The position numbers and the translations under genes were made by a program. From Diphasiastrum complanatum (Eukaryota; Streptophyta; Lycopodiopsida; Lycopodiales; Lycopodiaceae): a stretch of DNA of 64,000 bases. The notes below the pieces were generated by a model that did no database searches, was not told the DNA's origin, and saw only the letters and a program-made list of their open reading frames with translations. This document shows, one piece after another, positions 35,222 through 46,826 of this stretch (position 1 is its first letter; each line of letters starts with the position of its first letter). The DNA lies in NCBI GenBank assembly GCA_029204225.1, contig MU832028.1:1-64000 (forward strand), written 5' to 3'.

Positions 35222-35779
35222 CGAGCGAGCGAGCTGTGGAGCTTAGGCCCTAGGGAATGCATAGTCTAGCTTCAAAGAAGTGGATGGTGCAGGGCTGTTC
35301 TAGAAAGATCTTGACTGTGGAGCAAAAAGTAAAGACTGAAAAGTAAAAAGGGAGATTGTCGACATGTATTATCATGGTTTTAAGATTCGTGTCCAGCCGA
35401 GGCAAGGTAGTGGTGGGTCTCAATACAGAATGTAGGGCTATGGAAATTGCCTTTCCCCTCTGCAGTGTGCACCCCGCAGTCTCTCTCTTTCTTACACCAA
35501 ATTTCAACAACGCTGGGCAACCGTTCCTTTTTCTCTTGTATTGTGTATACGGTTTCGCACTCTTATCAAGGAAAATCACCAAGCTGATCGTGGGGACCTC
35601 TATCACATTTGATTTACTGCAATAGAATCCCACCGAAAAATTTCCCTTAGCGTAGCGTAGCATCCCGAGTTCTCTTTTTAGCTTTCAGAATGCATGTGTA
35701 TAGATAGCCCTGCAGAAGATCACTTCCTTGCAGCAGTGTTCATGCCCTTCACCAGTTGTTGCTAGCTGATCCAGGATCC

Positions 35780-36413
35780 TGATATAAAAGGGGGCAATCA
35801 TACTTGCGAGGGATTCCCGAGAAGGATGAGGCTTGTTGGTTGGATTTGCATGCCAAAGTTTGGTGCTGCATTTTAAGTTCTTGCTCGTTTGCTGGATCGT
35901 TCTGACTTAGAATGGGATGCAAGATCTGGTCATACTCTGCACTTATGAAGCTTGTCTGGCGAAACCCAATCATTTGTGTCTTCTTGCTGGTTCGATCCTA
36001 TGAGTCACAACAATTATTCAATCATTTGATTGATATTTTTCTCACCCAGCTGATTGGGTTTTAGATTTATGTAGCGGCAGCGGCACTACGAGCATGTGCT
36101 GTTCAGAAAGGCAGACATGTTGTTGGAATAGATTTAGATTCTAATTTAGTTGAATTTGTGAAAATGAGAATGAAATCTCTTTCAATTTTGCCAGATGAAT
36201 TGGCCGAGGTACGAAAGAGTTTAGATTACGAAGACTCAATAATTCCCTTGTCCAAGGAACCACAACCTCCTGCTAGCGAGAAAGTGGGTGCAAGGGAGTT
36301 TGCTGATGTTCTAGTTCAAGATTATAATGTGGTTACAATTGTCAATGAAGTTTTGGAAGAGGTGCCACTTGAGTCTATAGTGGCTCCTCCACAAAAAGAG
36401 AAATCTTTTTGAT
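35780..36413 (+). pseudogene. decayed DNA amino-methyltransferase-like gene copy 2 (SAM-binding motif half)
   Basis: Frames read LFNHLIDIFLT and then, after a shift, DWVLDLCSGSGTTS (36052-36093), the FxGxG-type SAM-binding motif I. After another shift come ACAVQKGRHVVGIDLDSN and LVEFVKMRMKS. The open frame from 36158 continues 84 codons through ADVLVQDYNVVTIVNEVLEE to a stop. This is the C-terminal half expected when motif IV comes first, so it complements copy 1. In the one open-frame stretch upstream (35780-36000, one stop) I see HAKVW and LVWRNP but cannot assign it. At least two frameshifts make it non-functional as is. Confidence 0.6.
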
Positions 36414-37145
36414 TAATTTAATGTTCTTAATTTAGCAATTTTTTAATGATACAAAATTAGGAGTTTTAAATATTCTAAAAAATCAAAATATTCATGGTTT
36501 TATTTGAACATCAATAACCATTATCAAAATAAAAAGTGCAATGAACTATTAGATTTTTAATATTCTAATTTTTTGAAGTGTTTTTATAATTACTATTGGG
36601 AGACAATATTGTTAAAAATTTAGAGATGAAAAGATTCTTTTCAAGGTAATTTAATTTTTTTCACAAATTATGTAATCTCGGTTACTGTAAAATAATTTCA
36701 TTTGCAATCATTTAATGTTTAAATATTCAATGACCTTACATTGAAATTTGAATATAAGTTAAGATTCAAAAAATATTAAAATTTAAAAAATACTGATTAA
36801 AATTTTTGTCATAATCTTACAAAAAAAAATTTGATACAAAAATTATCATTTAAAAAACTTTTAAAATCCAAAAGAAAAAATTAAAACTTTTATTTTAAAT
36901 AAACAAAAATAAATTTTTTTGTTATTCTAGTGGTTGTGTGTCTAATGATTTTATTTTAAATAGTATTTTATTTCATATAAGAGTTATTAATCAAAATATA
37001 TTAATAAAATTTTGATTGATTCTCTTGCAAAATACGACATTTTTTTAGTATTACAATTCGATTTTTGAAGCATTTTAAATATGGATATTACAAAAAAAAA
37101 TAGAAAAAATCTAAAAAAATGGGTCTCTATGTCATTTCTCTTTTT
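36414..37145 (+). repeat. AT-rich 3' tail of methyltransferase-like repeat copy 2
   Basis: It matches the reverse complement of roughly 16430-17240 (shared words include 'aaatgggtctctatgtcatttctc' against 'gggtttctatgttatttctc'). The duplicated unit therefore includes downstream non-coding DNA, which argues for genomic duplication rather than retrocopying. Confidence 0.55.
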
Positions 37146-37439
37146 TTTGGTCATCGTATTATGATGATCTTAGGGTGAAAATCTAGTTGAATGAGACGTA
37201 GACAAGTTTGTGATTAAATAAAATTTGTTGGGAGTCTCTATTTAAGGTTCGGGAGAGCCATGGAGTCTCGAAGTCCTTGAACAAATTACAGAATATCTCA
37301 AATAACAAGGAATTGAGTGTCTATGATGATATGTGAGTTCCAGTTAAGAGCAATCATAGGCTCTGAAAAGATGAACTATTATGATGACTCAACAGGCAAG
37401 CAAAATCAATTTTGTTGAAGGCTAGGACCTTCACATTCA

Positions 37440-37745
37440 AGATCATTGAGGTTGTGCCTACATATCCATGACATCATTGACATTAGTGCACCATTTCCCA
37501 CTCGTAATGGCCTTGAATCTTCAATTTTGAGTTTTAACATCTCAATGAGTGCAAACATATAAACAATCTCTATTGTGGCATAGTCCAAGAGAGATTGCGC
37601 CTAAATATCCCATGATGCCATCAACATTAGGGCATTGGTCTTAATCTCGATACTTGACTCTAAGCATTTGGATGAGTGCAAATGTTTAAGCAACTCCCCT
37701 CGTAGCATCATTTGAAGAGTTCGCCCCATAATTTCCTTATCCCAT
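37440..37745. repeat. two diverged copies of a roughly 140-150 bp unit
   Basis: 'catgacatcattgacattag' near 37467 and 'catgatgccatcaacattag' near 37612 each begin units with parallel words ('gagtgcaaacat' and 'gagtgcaaatgt'). No protein family could be assigned. Confidence 0.45.
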
Positions 37746-38146
37746 TTGTGGGGTCTCCTATTTAGGAAATATCAATATAAACTCTACAAGTACAAGTGTT
37801 GGGCATACCCTCACCTTGTCAACTCTTGATTTTTCTTTTGTGTCCCATTCAATAAATTTGGATGAGCGTACTATTCCACATCAAGTTAGTCAAGGTGCAA
37901 CAACCATCTAATGGTCAAGGTGAGTGGTACCACCATCTCTCAATGATAGTATCATATCTCCTCACCCTTAAATTTTTGGAGGCACACGATGGTTCAACAA
38001 CACGACAGTGGTGGTTCAAAATACACTCTCCCTGAAATGTTAAGGTGGGCTTTCACATTGGCTTTAGAATTGAGTTTACATTGGGTAAGAGGTTGGAAGT
38101 TGGGTATAGCTATAGAGTGTAAGTGCTTGGATAGATATTAACACAA

Positions 38147-38375
38147 CGGTCCTAGGTCAGCTGGGATGAGCTAGAGTTCCAGGGGCCCATCTGGAATAAG
38201 GTGCATATTAGTACAAAGGTCTTCAGTCCCTGGTCCCATCTGGGATGAGGTGCATATTTACACAAAGGTCCTCGATAAGCTGGGATGAGCTAGAGGTCCC
38301 TGGGCCCAGCTGGGATGAGTTGCATATTAACACAAAGGTCCTTGGTCGACTGGGATGAGCTAGATAGAGGTCCCA
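38147..38375 (+). repeat. minisatellite with 'gctgggatgag' core
   Basis: Alternating units carry 'ggtcc...ctgggatgagctagag' and 'ctgggatgaggtgcatat...acacaaag', repeated about four times. A related word occurs again at 39308-39330. Possibly part of a larger unidentified element covering 38.1-39.3 kb. Confidence 0.7.
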
Positions 38376-38389
38376 AGGTGTTGCGCCGG

Positions 38390-39480
38390 CGCCTCAAAGG
38401 GCGCTGGGACTTGAGCGGTTTCCCCAACACGCGCTTAAGTCTAACATTCATCCATCATGCACTTACGTAAAAGCCAACTCATAAACGTAACAAGCTTAAC
38501 CATTCAAACTTAAGAAAACTGGAATCCCAACCAACCCGAAAGCCAACTCAGAATCCGTCCCCAAAAGGTAACCAAAGGCAAAGACAAGCCACACATGAAA
38601 CCCAAGGCATAGTGGTCGCCAAACTGACCAATTGGCATAGCGGCAAGCCCCATGTCGATGACAGGGACCCTTAGGCGCCAGCGACACAAAAAGGTTGTAG
38701 TAAGGGTCCTTCCACTTGGACCAGTCCCGGAGGCGAAACCGAAATGATAATCATCCCCAAGGATCAACTTTATTAGATTTGGAAGAGGTTACATTCATAC
38801 ATAGACTGACCGGTCTCAGGGCCACCAACACGTGCTGGGCATTGTGCCTGGCTCGTGCTGGTAGAGGGAGCTGAGACCTGGCGACTGGATTCCTGGCGCT
38901 GGTTGAGCTGCCCAAGTTTCTGTCTGCCGGACTCCCCCTATAGTTCTGCTGTGATTCGGCGCACCCCCTCTGGTTTGAAACATAGTGCTTTATGGTAAAG
39001 CACGCTTTTTAGGACTTAGTTTTTATTTTGCTGATTAAGCCTGGCAAGCTTGGCAAAATCAGTCTGGCTCCCGGACATGGGTCCCGGGAGCCGTCCCGGC
39101 GGCCGAATCAACCTGCTTTCCTGACTAGGCCATGACTCGAGCTCCAGAGCTAGCTCATGACTTTGTGACTACTTGACTGGCTCACCACAGGTCGGGAGGC
39201 TCAGTCCTTGACGTTCTAACTTGCTCTGGGACCTTAGAGAATGTCACCCCTTTGAGTCTTACAGGGCACGCTGGGTGGTGCACCCGAGTCAACTTTACAA
39301 CACTGGGCCAGCTGGGATGAGGTGCATATGCAAGTATGACTACCATGGCATGAAGGTTGACCGCACCTTAGTCCTCACAAAGCTTCAAGCACTAGATCTT
39401 GGGCCACTCCACATCCTTGGACAAAGGTGGCCACTAACAAGACAAAGTAAGGAGTCAACGCGTCCACGCGCTCTAAGGTG
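38390..39480. other. unassigned GC-richer stretch
   Basis: Contains 'ttgcgccggcgcc' near 38382 and several short open frames on both strands with no recognisable product. Confidence 0.4.
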
Positions 39481-39484
39481 CGGA

Positions 39485-39486
<2 letters not shown>

Positions 39487-39525
<39 letters not shown>
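39487..39525 (+). repeat. (CT)n microsatellite upstream of the peptide gene
   Basis: About 19 CT units roughly 140 bases upstream of the TATA box. CT-rich tracts are common in plant core promoter regions. Confidence 0.9.
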
Positions 39526-39528
<3 letters not shown>

Positions 39529-39610
39529 TCCAAAAAAAAACCCAAAAATCTTAAAAAAGTTGAAAATTTCACTCTCTCTCGCACTCCTCTCTTTCTCTCT
39601 CTTGCCATGG

Positions 39611-39670
39611 CGCAATTTTATAACCCCTCTCTCGCAATTTTATAACCCCTCTCTCGCAATTTTATATAAA
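39611..39670 (+). promoter_or_regulatory. TATA promoter built from a 22-bp tandem repeat
   Basis: CGCAATTTTATAACCCCTCTCT is present at 39611-39632 and 39633-39654. A third, altered copy gives the strong TATA box TATATAAA at 39663-39670. A start about 30 bases downstream would leave a leader of roughly 80 bases before the ATG at 39780. Function is inferred from position and motif. Confidence 0.6.
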
Positions 39671-39779
39671 CGAGCATCCAAGTGCCTACATTTGTGATCT
39701 TAAATTGGCGAGTGCGCAGCTCGAACAAGAATAGATTTTGTATTCATACACACAAATAATACACCTGACAAGCATAAAA

Positions 39780-40404
39780 ATGCAGCTCACTGCACCACGA
39801 AGAATGATGCAGCTGCTATTCTTTTCATGTGTATGTGCAGTTCCCTATTTGGATTCAACAACGGCGATCCGAGAGAGCCATGCTCTTGGTTAGCAGTTTT
39901 TCCTTTTCTCTTGTGCAATATAGTTAATTGGTATGCATGAATGGAGCTGAGATTTCCTGACTTGATATTGGCTTTCTGTTGTGCTGAGATTAATATTGCA
40001 GCTATTGCCACGAAGGATGTCGAACCTCGACAAACTACAGTGGATCGTCAAATTATTGACCCGGCTTCAGATCAGATTGTAATAATTTTCTGAATCCAGC
40101 TAGTTAAAATCTTTGATGAATACTTTTGTTCCCTTGGGCTGGTTTTTAAAAATTAACATTCACATGAGCTGCTTTACCTCTAACAATGACCATATACTCT
40201 CAGGTTTCACTGGAAGACGGCAAAGACGCGAGATCAGAAACCAACCATGCAGCTATTGTGAACGAGGTCATCTATTCCCTCAAGAGGAGACTAAGTGGTT
40301 TAGTGCCTCAAAGCGGGGAATTTATATCCAGCTGCCCAACTTGTCGTCCACACTACGGTCCTGGAACTTCTGGTAATAGCGGCGGCGGTGGATATAATCC
40401 TTAG
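39780..40404 (+). CDS. putative small secreted peptide precursor with CxxC and Gly-rich YNP C-terminus, 3 exons
   Basis: Exons 39780-39888, 40002-40078 and 40204-40404 join in frame through two GT-AG introns (113 and 125 nt) into 128 residues. The N-terminus has two Arg followed by a hydrophobic stretch (MMQLLFFSCVCAV, about 9-21), which fits a signal peptide. The middle is acidic and unremarkable. A basic KRR at 89-91 could be a processing site, releasing a 37-residue C-terminus with SSCPTCRPHYGPG (Cys 106 and 109) and ending GGGGYNP. This layout (signal peptide, variable pro-region, short conserved-looking tail) is typical of plant signalling-peptide precursors, but I cannot place it in a named family. 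A TATA box lies upstream and AATAAA downstream (40641-40646). The donors GTTAGC and GTAATA are not consensus. Alternative starts are Met 9 or Met 10. Confidence 0.7.
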
Positions 40405-40640
40405 AAGCTATCATAAATGCTTTCAAACCAAGCAAAAAGATCTCATTCTCCAGTTTGGATTGGTCTTTCTTAAGAACCGAGTACGTCAAGAACATGTTCG
40501 AACAGGAACCAGCATCTAATTTCTGCAGGAACTGGCATCTTTCTCCTAAAAATCAAGTTTGTAAAAAACTTACTTGGCTTTTAGAAAACTGACAACTTTT
40601 TTTAAGTGTATGAAATTTTTTGTTTGTTGTATTCATATGC

Positions 40641-40646
40641 AATAAA
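40641..40646 (+). terminator. polyadenylation signal of the peptide gene
   Basis: AATAAA lies 237 bases after the stop codon, within a T-rich context. Confidence 0.55.
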
Positions 40647-40978
40647 TCTGTGTGGTAATGTAGGTAGAACCTTATAAAGCTTTGGTTACATAGCTTTATT
40701 GAGTTAGTAAAATAATTTATTAATATAAATTTCTAGTACTTTGGTGGCAAGTTTGGGATGCAAGATTTAGAAGGCAAGAGTTTTCAAAAACCGACAACTT
40801 CTAGAAAATGCAAGAAATTGGAGGGAAACCTTGAAGAGATTTCCAAAACAATGATCAACAACATTCAGGTTTTGTGTGATCTTTTTATGTTGAACTGAAA
40901 TTACTATAACGAAAGACCGAGAGAGAGTGAATGATCAAAAGCTCTACTACATATTAATGAATGAGTAAATTGGTATTA

Positions 40979-40981
<3 letters not shown>

Positions 40982-41048
<67 letters not shown>

Positions 41049-41073
41049 AGAAGAAGAAGAAGAAGAAGAAGAC
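40982..41073 (+). repeat. compound (GA)n(AAG)n microsatellite
   Basis: About 31 GA units (40982-41044) run into about nine AAG units. Confidence 0.95.
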
Positions 41074-41189
41074 AACTAAGTTGAGAAGACAAGTGAAAGA
41101 ACACGACACTTTAGGACCCTAAATGATATTATCACTAGATATGAAAACACTCCTAACTTAGTCTTAATATCTATGACATTGTGTCTATG

Positions 41190-41395
41190 TACTACTCTTA
41201 GGTGATGGCATTGTAAGTATGTCTACAACCATATCCTGAGTTGGACAAAATTTTATTTCTACAACCTATTCATGAACATAATGGTATTGTAATTAGATAT
41301 GTTTTGTTTCTACATGGAATCGCAGATTCTTTGTCATGGAAATGCAACTTTTGTTATTACCCTTGAAAATTGATTGTTGACTTTCTTATAAAATT
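41190..41395 (-). pseudogene. Ty1/copia RNase H C-terminal fragment
   Basis: The minus strand reads NLRFHVETKHI, then LQYHYVHE, then IKFCPTQDMVVDILTMPSPK. This equals the copia 'H.RTKHI.I.YHF.RE...I.L.YCPT.D..ADI.TK.L' tail. One stop lies within it. Confidence 0.7.
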
Positions 41396-41670
41396 GACAC
41401 GTCAATAAGTAATCTCTAGAGCTGTTAAACTCTGTTTTTCCATCGAGGGATCGGTCCCGTCAAAAGATGGCTTTTGGGTAATCGGCTTAACCTTCTGATG
41501 AAGGCGATTTCATACGATATAGCATGAAACCTAATGCCCGATCTTGGGGTTGTGATTTTCCACTAACCCGTGCTCCATGATTGACATGGCTGTTCCAAGC
41601 CCATAGAGTCACAATCGATTGGAGGGTGTATGTCATAGGCTGATGACCATCCGAATTTACTATAGGAAAA

Positions 41671-42126
41671 TTAAGAATGTTCGTAACGTCTATGAAGCTC
41701 CCGATGTATGTGCTCCTGATAGATATAACGAGGAGGATCTACTCCAGTTTGGACTATGATGAGAGACAGATCTTCATGACCGTATTTGGGTAACAAATCA
41801 AGGTGTAATGGGCTCTGTGTGGTGTAGGTTGTAGAAGCGGTATCGGGGAGCACCCAAGTTAACATGTCAGTCAATTCATAAATTTTCAAATGGCTCTCAT
41901 CGGCGTGGTGGCATAGTCTGCGTAGTCTATTCCCAATTTGTAAGTACTGATGGAAATCGTGACAATAGAAATTGTATTGTGATATCCCTTCTCTGATCAA
42001 CAAACATAAATTCCCAGGTAATGATAGGTCAAATAAACCTAGGCTTATCATTGGTGTCACGTCGGGGCCGATGCCACCCAGACTGAACTTTGTAATTGCT
42101 GAATACGAGGTTTTCTGGGTACCCAA
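41671..42126 (-). CDS. unidentified 151-codon ORF
   Basis: The minus-strand frame starts MGTQKTSYSAITKFSLGG. It includes YLQIGNRLRRLCHHADESHL, KIYELTDMLTWVLPDTAS and VDPPRYIYQEHIHRELHRR. The composition looks protein-like (few low-complexity runs, amphipathic helices), but I recognise no domain. Neighbours are LTR-element scraps on the same strand, so an unfamiliar gag or accessory protein is the most likely identity. No intron, promoter or poly-A evidence was found. It could also be a chance ORF. Confidence 0.3.
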   Translation of the reverse strand: MGTQKTSYSAITKFSLGGIGPDVTPMISLGLFDLSLPGNLCLLIREGISQYNFYCHDFHQYLQIGNRLRRLCHHADESHLKIYELTDMLTWVLPDTASTTYTTQSPLHLDLLPKYGHEDLSLIIVQTGVDPPRYIYQEHIHRELHRRYEHS

Positions 42127-42559
42127 ATTCTATTAAGACAGAGATGTACAATAATTTGTACTTATACCCTTTATTATACACTTTTGCTACTAGATACCCT
42201 ATTTATAGAGTTGTAGAAGTGGTATCCAAGAATACAATTTCTAATGATGCCCACCCAATGGGTCTGATCATTGGACAATACCTTCCTCATGGGTTGGAAA
42301 TATAGGCCATGCCATCTAAGGACGAGCTTGACCTCTGAGTTCTAACTGCTATTACCTCAAAATAATGCTACGATGGTAGCATTTCAGGTTATAAGTAAAA
42401 TAAAAAATCAACTAATTTTCTATAGTTTTGAATCAAAATTAAGAGTTTTGGTACTCCAACTTTTCAAGTCTCCAACGCTACTTCTGAAGCTAATATACTA
42501 TATATCTATGATTGTCGACTTCAGTTTGTAGGCCGAATTTCTACACAAGATAAGAATTT

Positions 42560-42860
42560 ATGAAATTATGAGTTGAACCACTATCCACCAAAATACTAAC
42601 TTCTAGATCTTTCACCATGTTCTTAGGCAAGAAAGAAGTAGTACTAAAGGAACATTCATAGTCACAATCTATCAGGTCAAATTTCCAATCTTAAATTTTC
42701 CTTGGCATCTCAATCACTTGAATTGTGGGTTTCTTTTGCTCCATGCAAATTTTCATAACATGTCTAGGCTTATTGCAAATAAAACAAATATTTGCCCTCT
42801 TAGCCTTTTTCCAAGACATTTGTTTCCTTTGCTTACCTTCTGATGCCATTTGATCAAGCT
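42560..42860 (-). pseudogene. Ty3/gypsy gag zinc knuckle and protease fragment
   Basis: The minus strand reads KRANICFICNKPRHVMKIC near 42805-42750 (CCHC knuckle with spacing as in gypsy gag). Further along comes VSILVDSGSTHNFISK near 42610-42560, the aspartic protease active site. Confidence 0.65.
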
Positions 42861-44454
42861 TGTCATGAAAAACAACCTAACAAAACTCTTTTTTTTTTCT
42901 TTGGTTTAAGTATCGATGGATTAGCCTAAAATTGCTTCTTGGATGCCACCACTGTGGAATCATAGACTTTTGTAATCCGTACAACATCATCAAAAGTTCG
43001 AAACACATTTCACTTCCATTCGTTCCTAATAATCCATTGGAAAAAATGACCTTTTATTGATTAACTTGTTGACATGCAATCAGAACTTTTGGAAAAGTAG
43101 GTTAGCAAGATGCTTGCCATGTCACCCTAGGCCCAAAGTCCACACATTTGGAATATTTCTAACCCTAGTATTGATGGATCGACATTGCATGATATAGGGG
43201 TAGAATCAGAGATAAACTCATTTAGTTTGGTGGGTTTGTTGCATGATGATGCGACAAATGATATCGATCAATTAGCAAATGAATAAGAGATGCACAACGA
43301 TGTATTGCAACTTATTAATTACATTGCTCACATGTGGTCATGAAATTGTTATGATACATCATTTCCTATTTTCAGTCGTGTATATGGCCCCTAATGTCAA
43401 ATTCAATGTGTTGACAAACAACTATTTTTAAAAATACCATCCACTTGCATTCTATAACAATTTGAGGTTTATATCAAGGTGCCCTAATTTCATCAGCCTC
43501 GGTATCACCCTCGGAAAGCAAAGTACCTACGTTTCACATGCCATCAAATGGAAGCTATAAGCAATCTATAATAGTTCATCAGATATTAATAGAATCTTCT
43601 ATCAGGTCTAGCAATGATTTGTCGGCTCAGATCTATCAAAAAATGGATTCTAGGAGAGTGCCTACAAGGAAATTTTTGGTGAATTGTTGTCTAAGCCTCC
43701 AAGCACCAAATTGGGTGTATGAGACATTAATCAACGGTAATTCCACCTATCATTCATATTGTATATAAGTCCATAAGCTTTAGATACTATAAAAAGAGTT
43801 ATTAATGCTCAAAATTTTTCAAAGATACACTAATTTTTGAGGTTTTGGAATCCCTTACAGTTACAATTGCCTACCAAACCTGTTCACAACCTATGAAAAG
43901 CTTCATTTTACCTTTGAGAATGTTCATGCAAAGTCTTATGTAAAGACACTGACTCAAACTCTCAAAAAAGTGAAAACCCATAAAAATAAAATAAACTTAA
44001 AAAAACCTTGTTTTGGACCAATTTTTGACTTTTTCAGCATGTTCTGATGGATCAAATGCACATGCAAGTGCAATCAGACACTATCTACTATAATTCACCC
44101 ATATGCAAGCACTAATGATTTTGATTATGCTCAATATCAATTCTTACTATTCGATTTTAATCAAAATCACTAAAAACAACAAATACAATCTTGAAAATCA
44201 TTAACATATTGTAGGCTCAATGAATTTCAAACTAAAATAGTGAATACTAGTCAAAAAACCATAAAAAAATTCGAACACTTTGTAGTTACGACTATGGAGA
44301 AAGTCCATAACATTGATTTTTAGGCTGAAAACAATCAAAATCTTGAGAATCCACTTCCTTGGAGGTCAATTCCACCACCAAAAAGAAACAAGCCAGGAGT
44401 CACTAAGAAAAAGCTACAAAAAAAAAAAAGTGTCTCCACTCGATGCCCAACCAA
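42861..44454. other. unassigned AT-rich stretch, probably retroelement debris
   Basis: Minus-strand frames near 42950-43090 may continue the gypsy gag. Open frames at 43538-43768 and 44313-44600 (plus) have no recognised product. Confidence 0.4.
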
Positions 44455-44466
44455 GCTCTGATACCA
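44455..44466 (-). promoter_or_regulatory. primer-binding site of a minus-strand LTR retroelement
   Basis: The reverse complement reads TGGTATCAGAGC, next to a probable LTR end (...CTTTACA in sense). The LTR would extend to higher coordinates, starting on the plus strand at TGTAAAGATTG (44468). Its other end was not located. Confidence 0.6.
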
Positions 44467-44467
44467 T

Positions 44468-45678
<1,211 letters not shown>

Positions 45679-46826
45679 GTGGTTGCCTGACAAGCTGTCA
45701 GAGATGTGGTGTGTCTTGAGCGTCAGGACCCTAGCTGTCAGTGACGAGATGCTAGCTGGCAAGTAGTCGGGGTGACCAAGAGTGTCACAGGTCTTTGTCG
45801 GGCACGGGGGCGGTACCCTATGAGTCACCCAGTATTCATAGGTCACAGGGGCTAGGCATGCCAAGTGGACTAATCACCCACAGGTGGATGCCATGTGCCA
45901 GTTGATGGGAATAGCAGGTAGAAGGACTCAAGGAGGGGGTGCCTATGGTTGGGAGGTTCATTCTACACACCGGCTTCTAGGATTCATGAGCTTGGAGAGA
46001 CTGGCTTGTGACAATTGGTATCAAAGCCTCGTTCTAGAGAGAGAGAGAGAGAGAGAAATGTCTGTTCTAGAGAGAGAAAGTAAAAAAAAAACTTGTTTTT
46101 TCACCATAACTTGGTCTATAGTGCTCAGATTTGAGGGAGATATGTCCCAGACCATTTCTAGTGGGTAGTTGATGTAGATCAGCAAGGTTCCACGCTGCAA
46201 ATCTCAGATTTCAGAAAAATTTTAAAGTTTTGGAGGGCCAGCGCATTTTTTCTAAAATTTTTTTGCTGATAACTCTTTGGAACCTTTTCAGATCCTGATC
46301 AAATTTTAAGATCATGTTCCTAGCATTCATAGCGATCCTATAGTGCCATCATACGTTGTTTTTGCAGCAGATTTGTCTCTGTTTCACCAAAAAGTCGGTT
46401 TTCAAGCAAAAAAACAGGTCAGATTTTTGAATTAGGCATAACTTCTTTGATTTTTCTCTGGTTTTTGCTATTAAGGGTTCAGATTGGGCCTAGTAGGAGG
46501 ACGACCTACTTCCAATTGACGGTTTATGAAAAGCTTTTGCCGTTGAGAAGAAATTTGACGTCAAATAGCCCATTTTTTTTTCTATTTTTTTTGACTTTCA
46601 AGCCGATTTGGTGCCCAAAAAAAGCTTTTAACTGACTTTTGTACCAGCGTAGGAGAAGAAGTACTACCTGTCCTTGGCTTTGTGTTTTTCTCAAAGTTTT
46701 ATTACTTTCCAGTTGCCTTTTTCTCTTTCAATTGTAAATTGTGAATAAGCTGAAAATTTTCACATTTCCCTTTTCTGAGTGTGTTTCTCTAGTTTGATTT
46801 CGTGTTGTCTCTATTTTTGTTTCATA

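Noticed and set aside
35250-35663. 137-codon minus-strand ORF
   Set aside because: No recognised domain; it overlaps an 89-codon plus frame and sits next to a GA repeat, so coding status cannot be supported.
36158-36412. Stand-alone 84-codon gene
   Set aside because: Its frame is the C-terminal part of the methyltransferase-like relic, whose upstream motif lies across frameshifts.
38147-38375. CRISPR-like array
   Set aside because: Repeats are contiguous and diverged with no spacers of uniform length, in a plant nuclear context.
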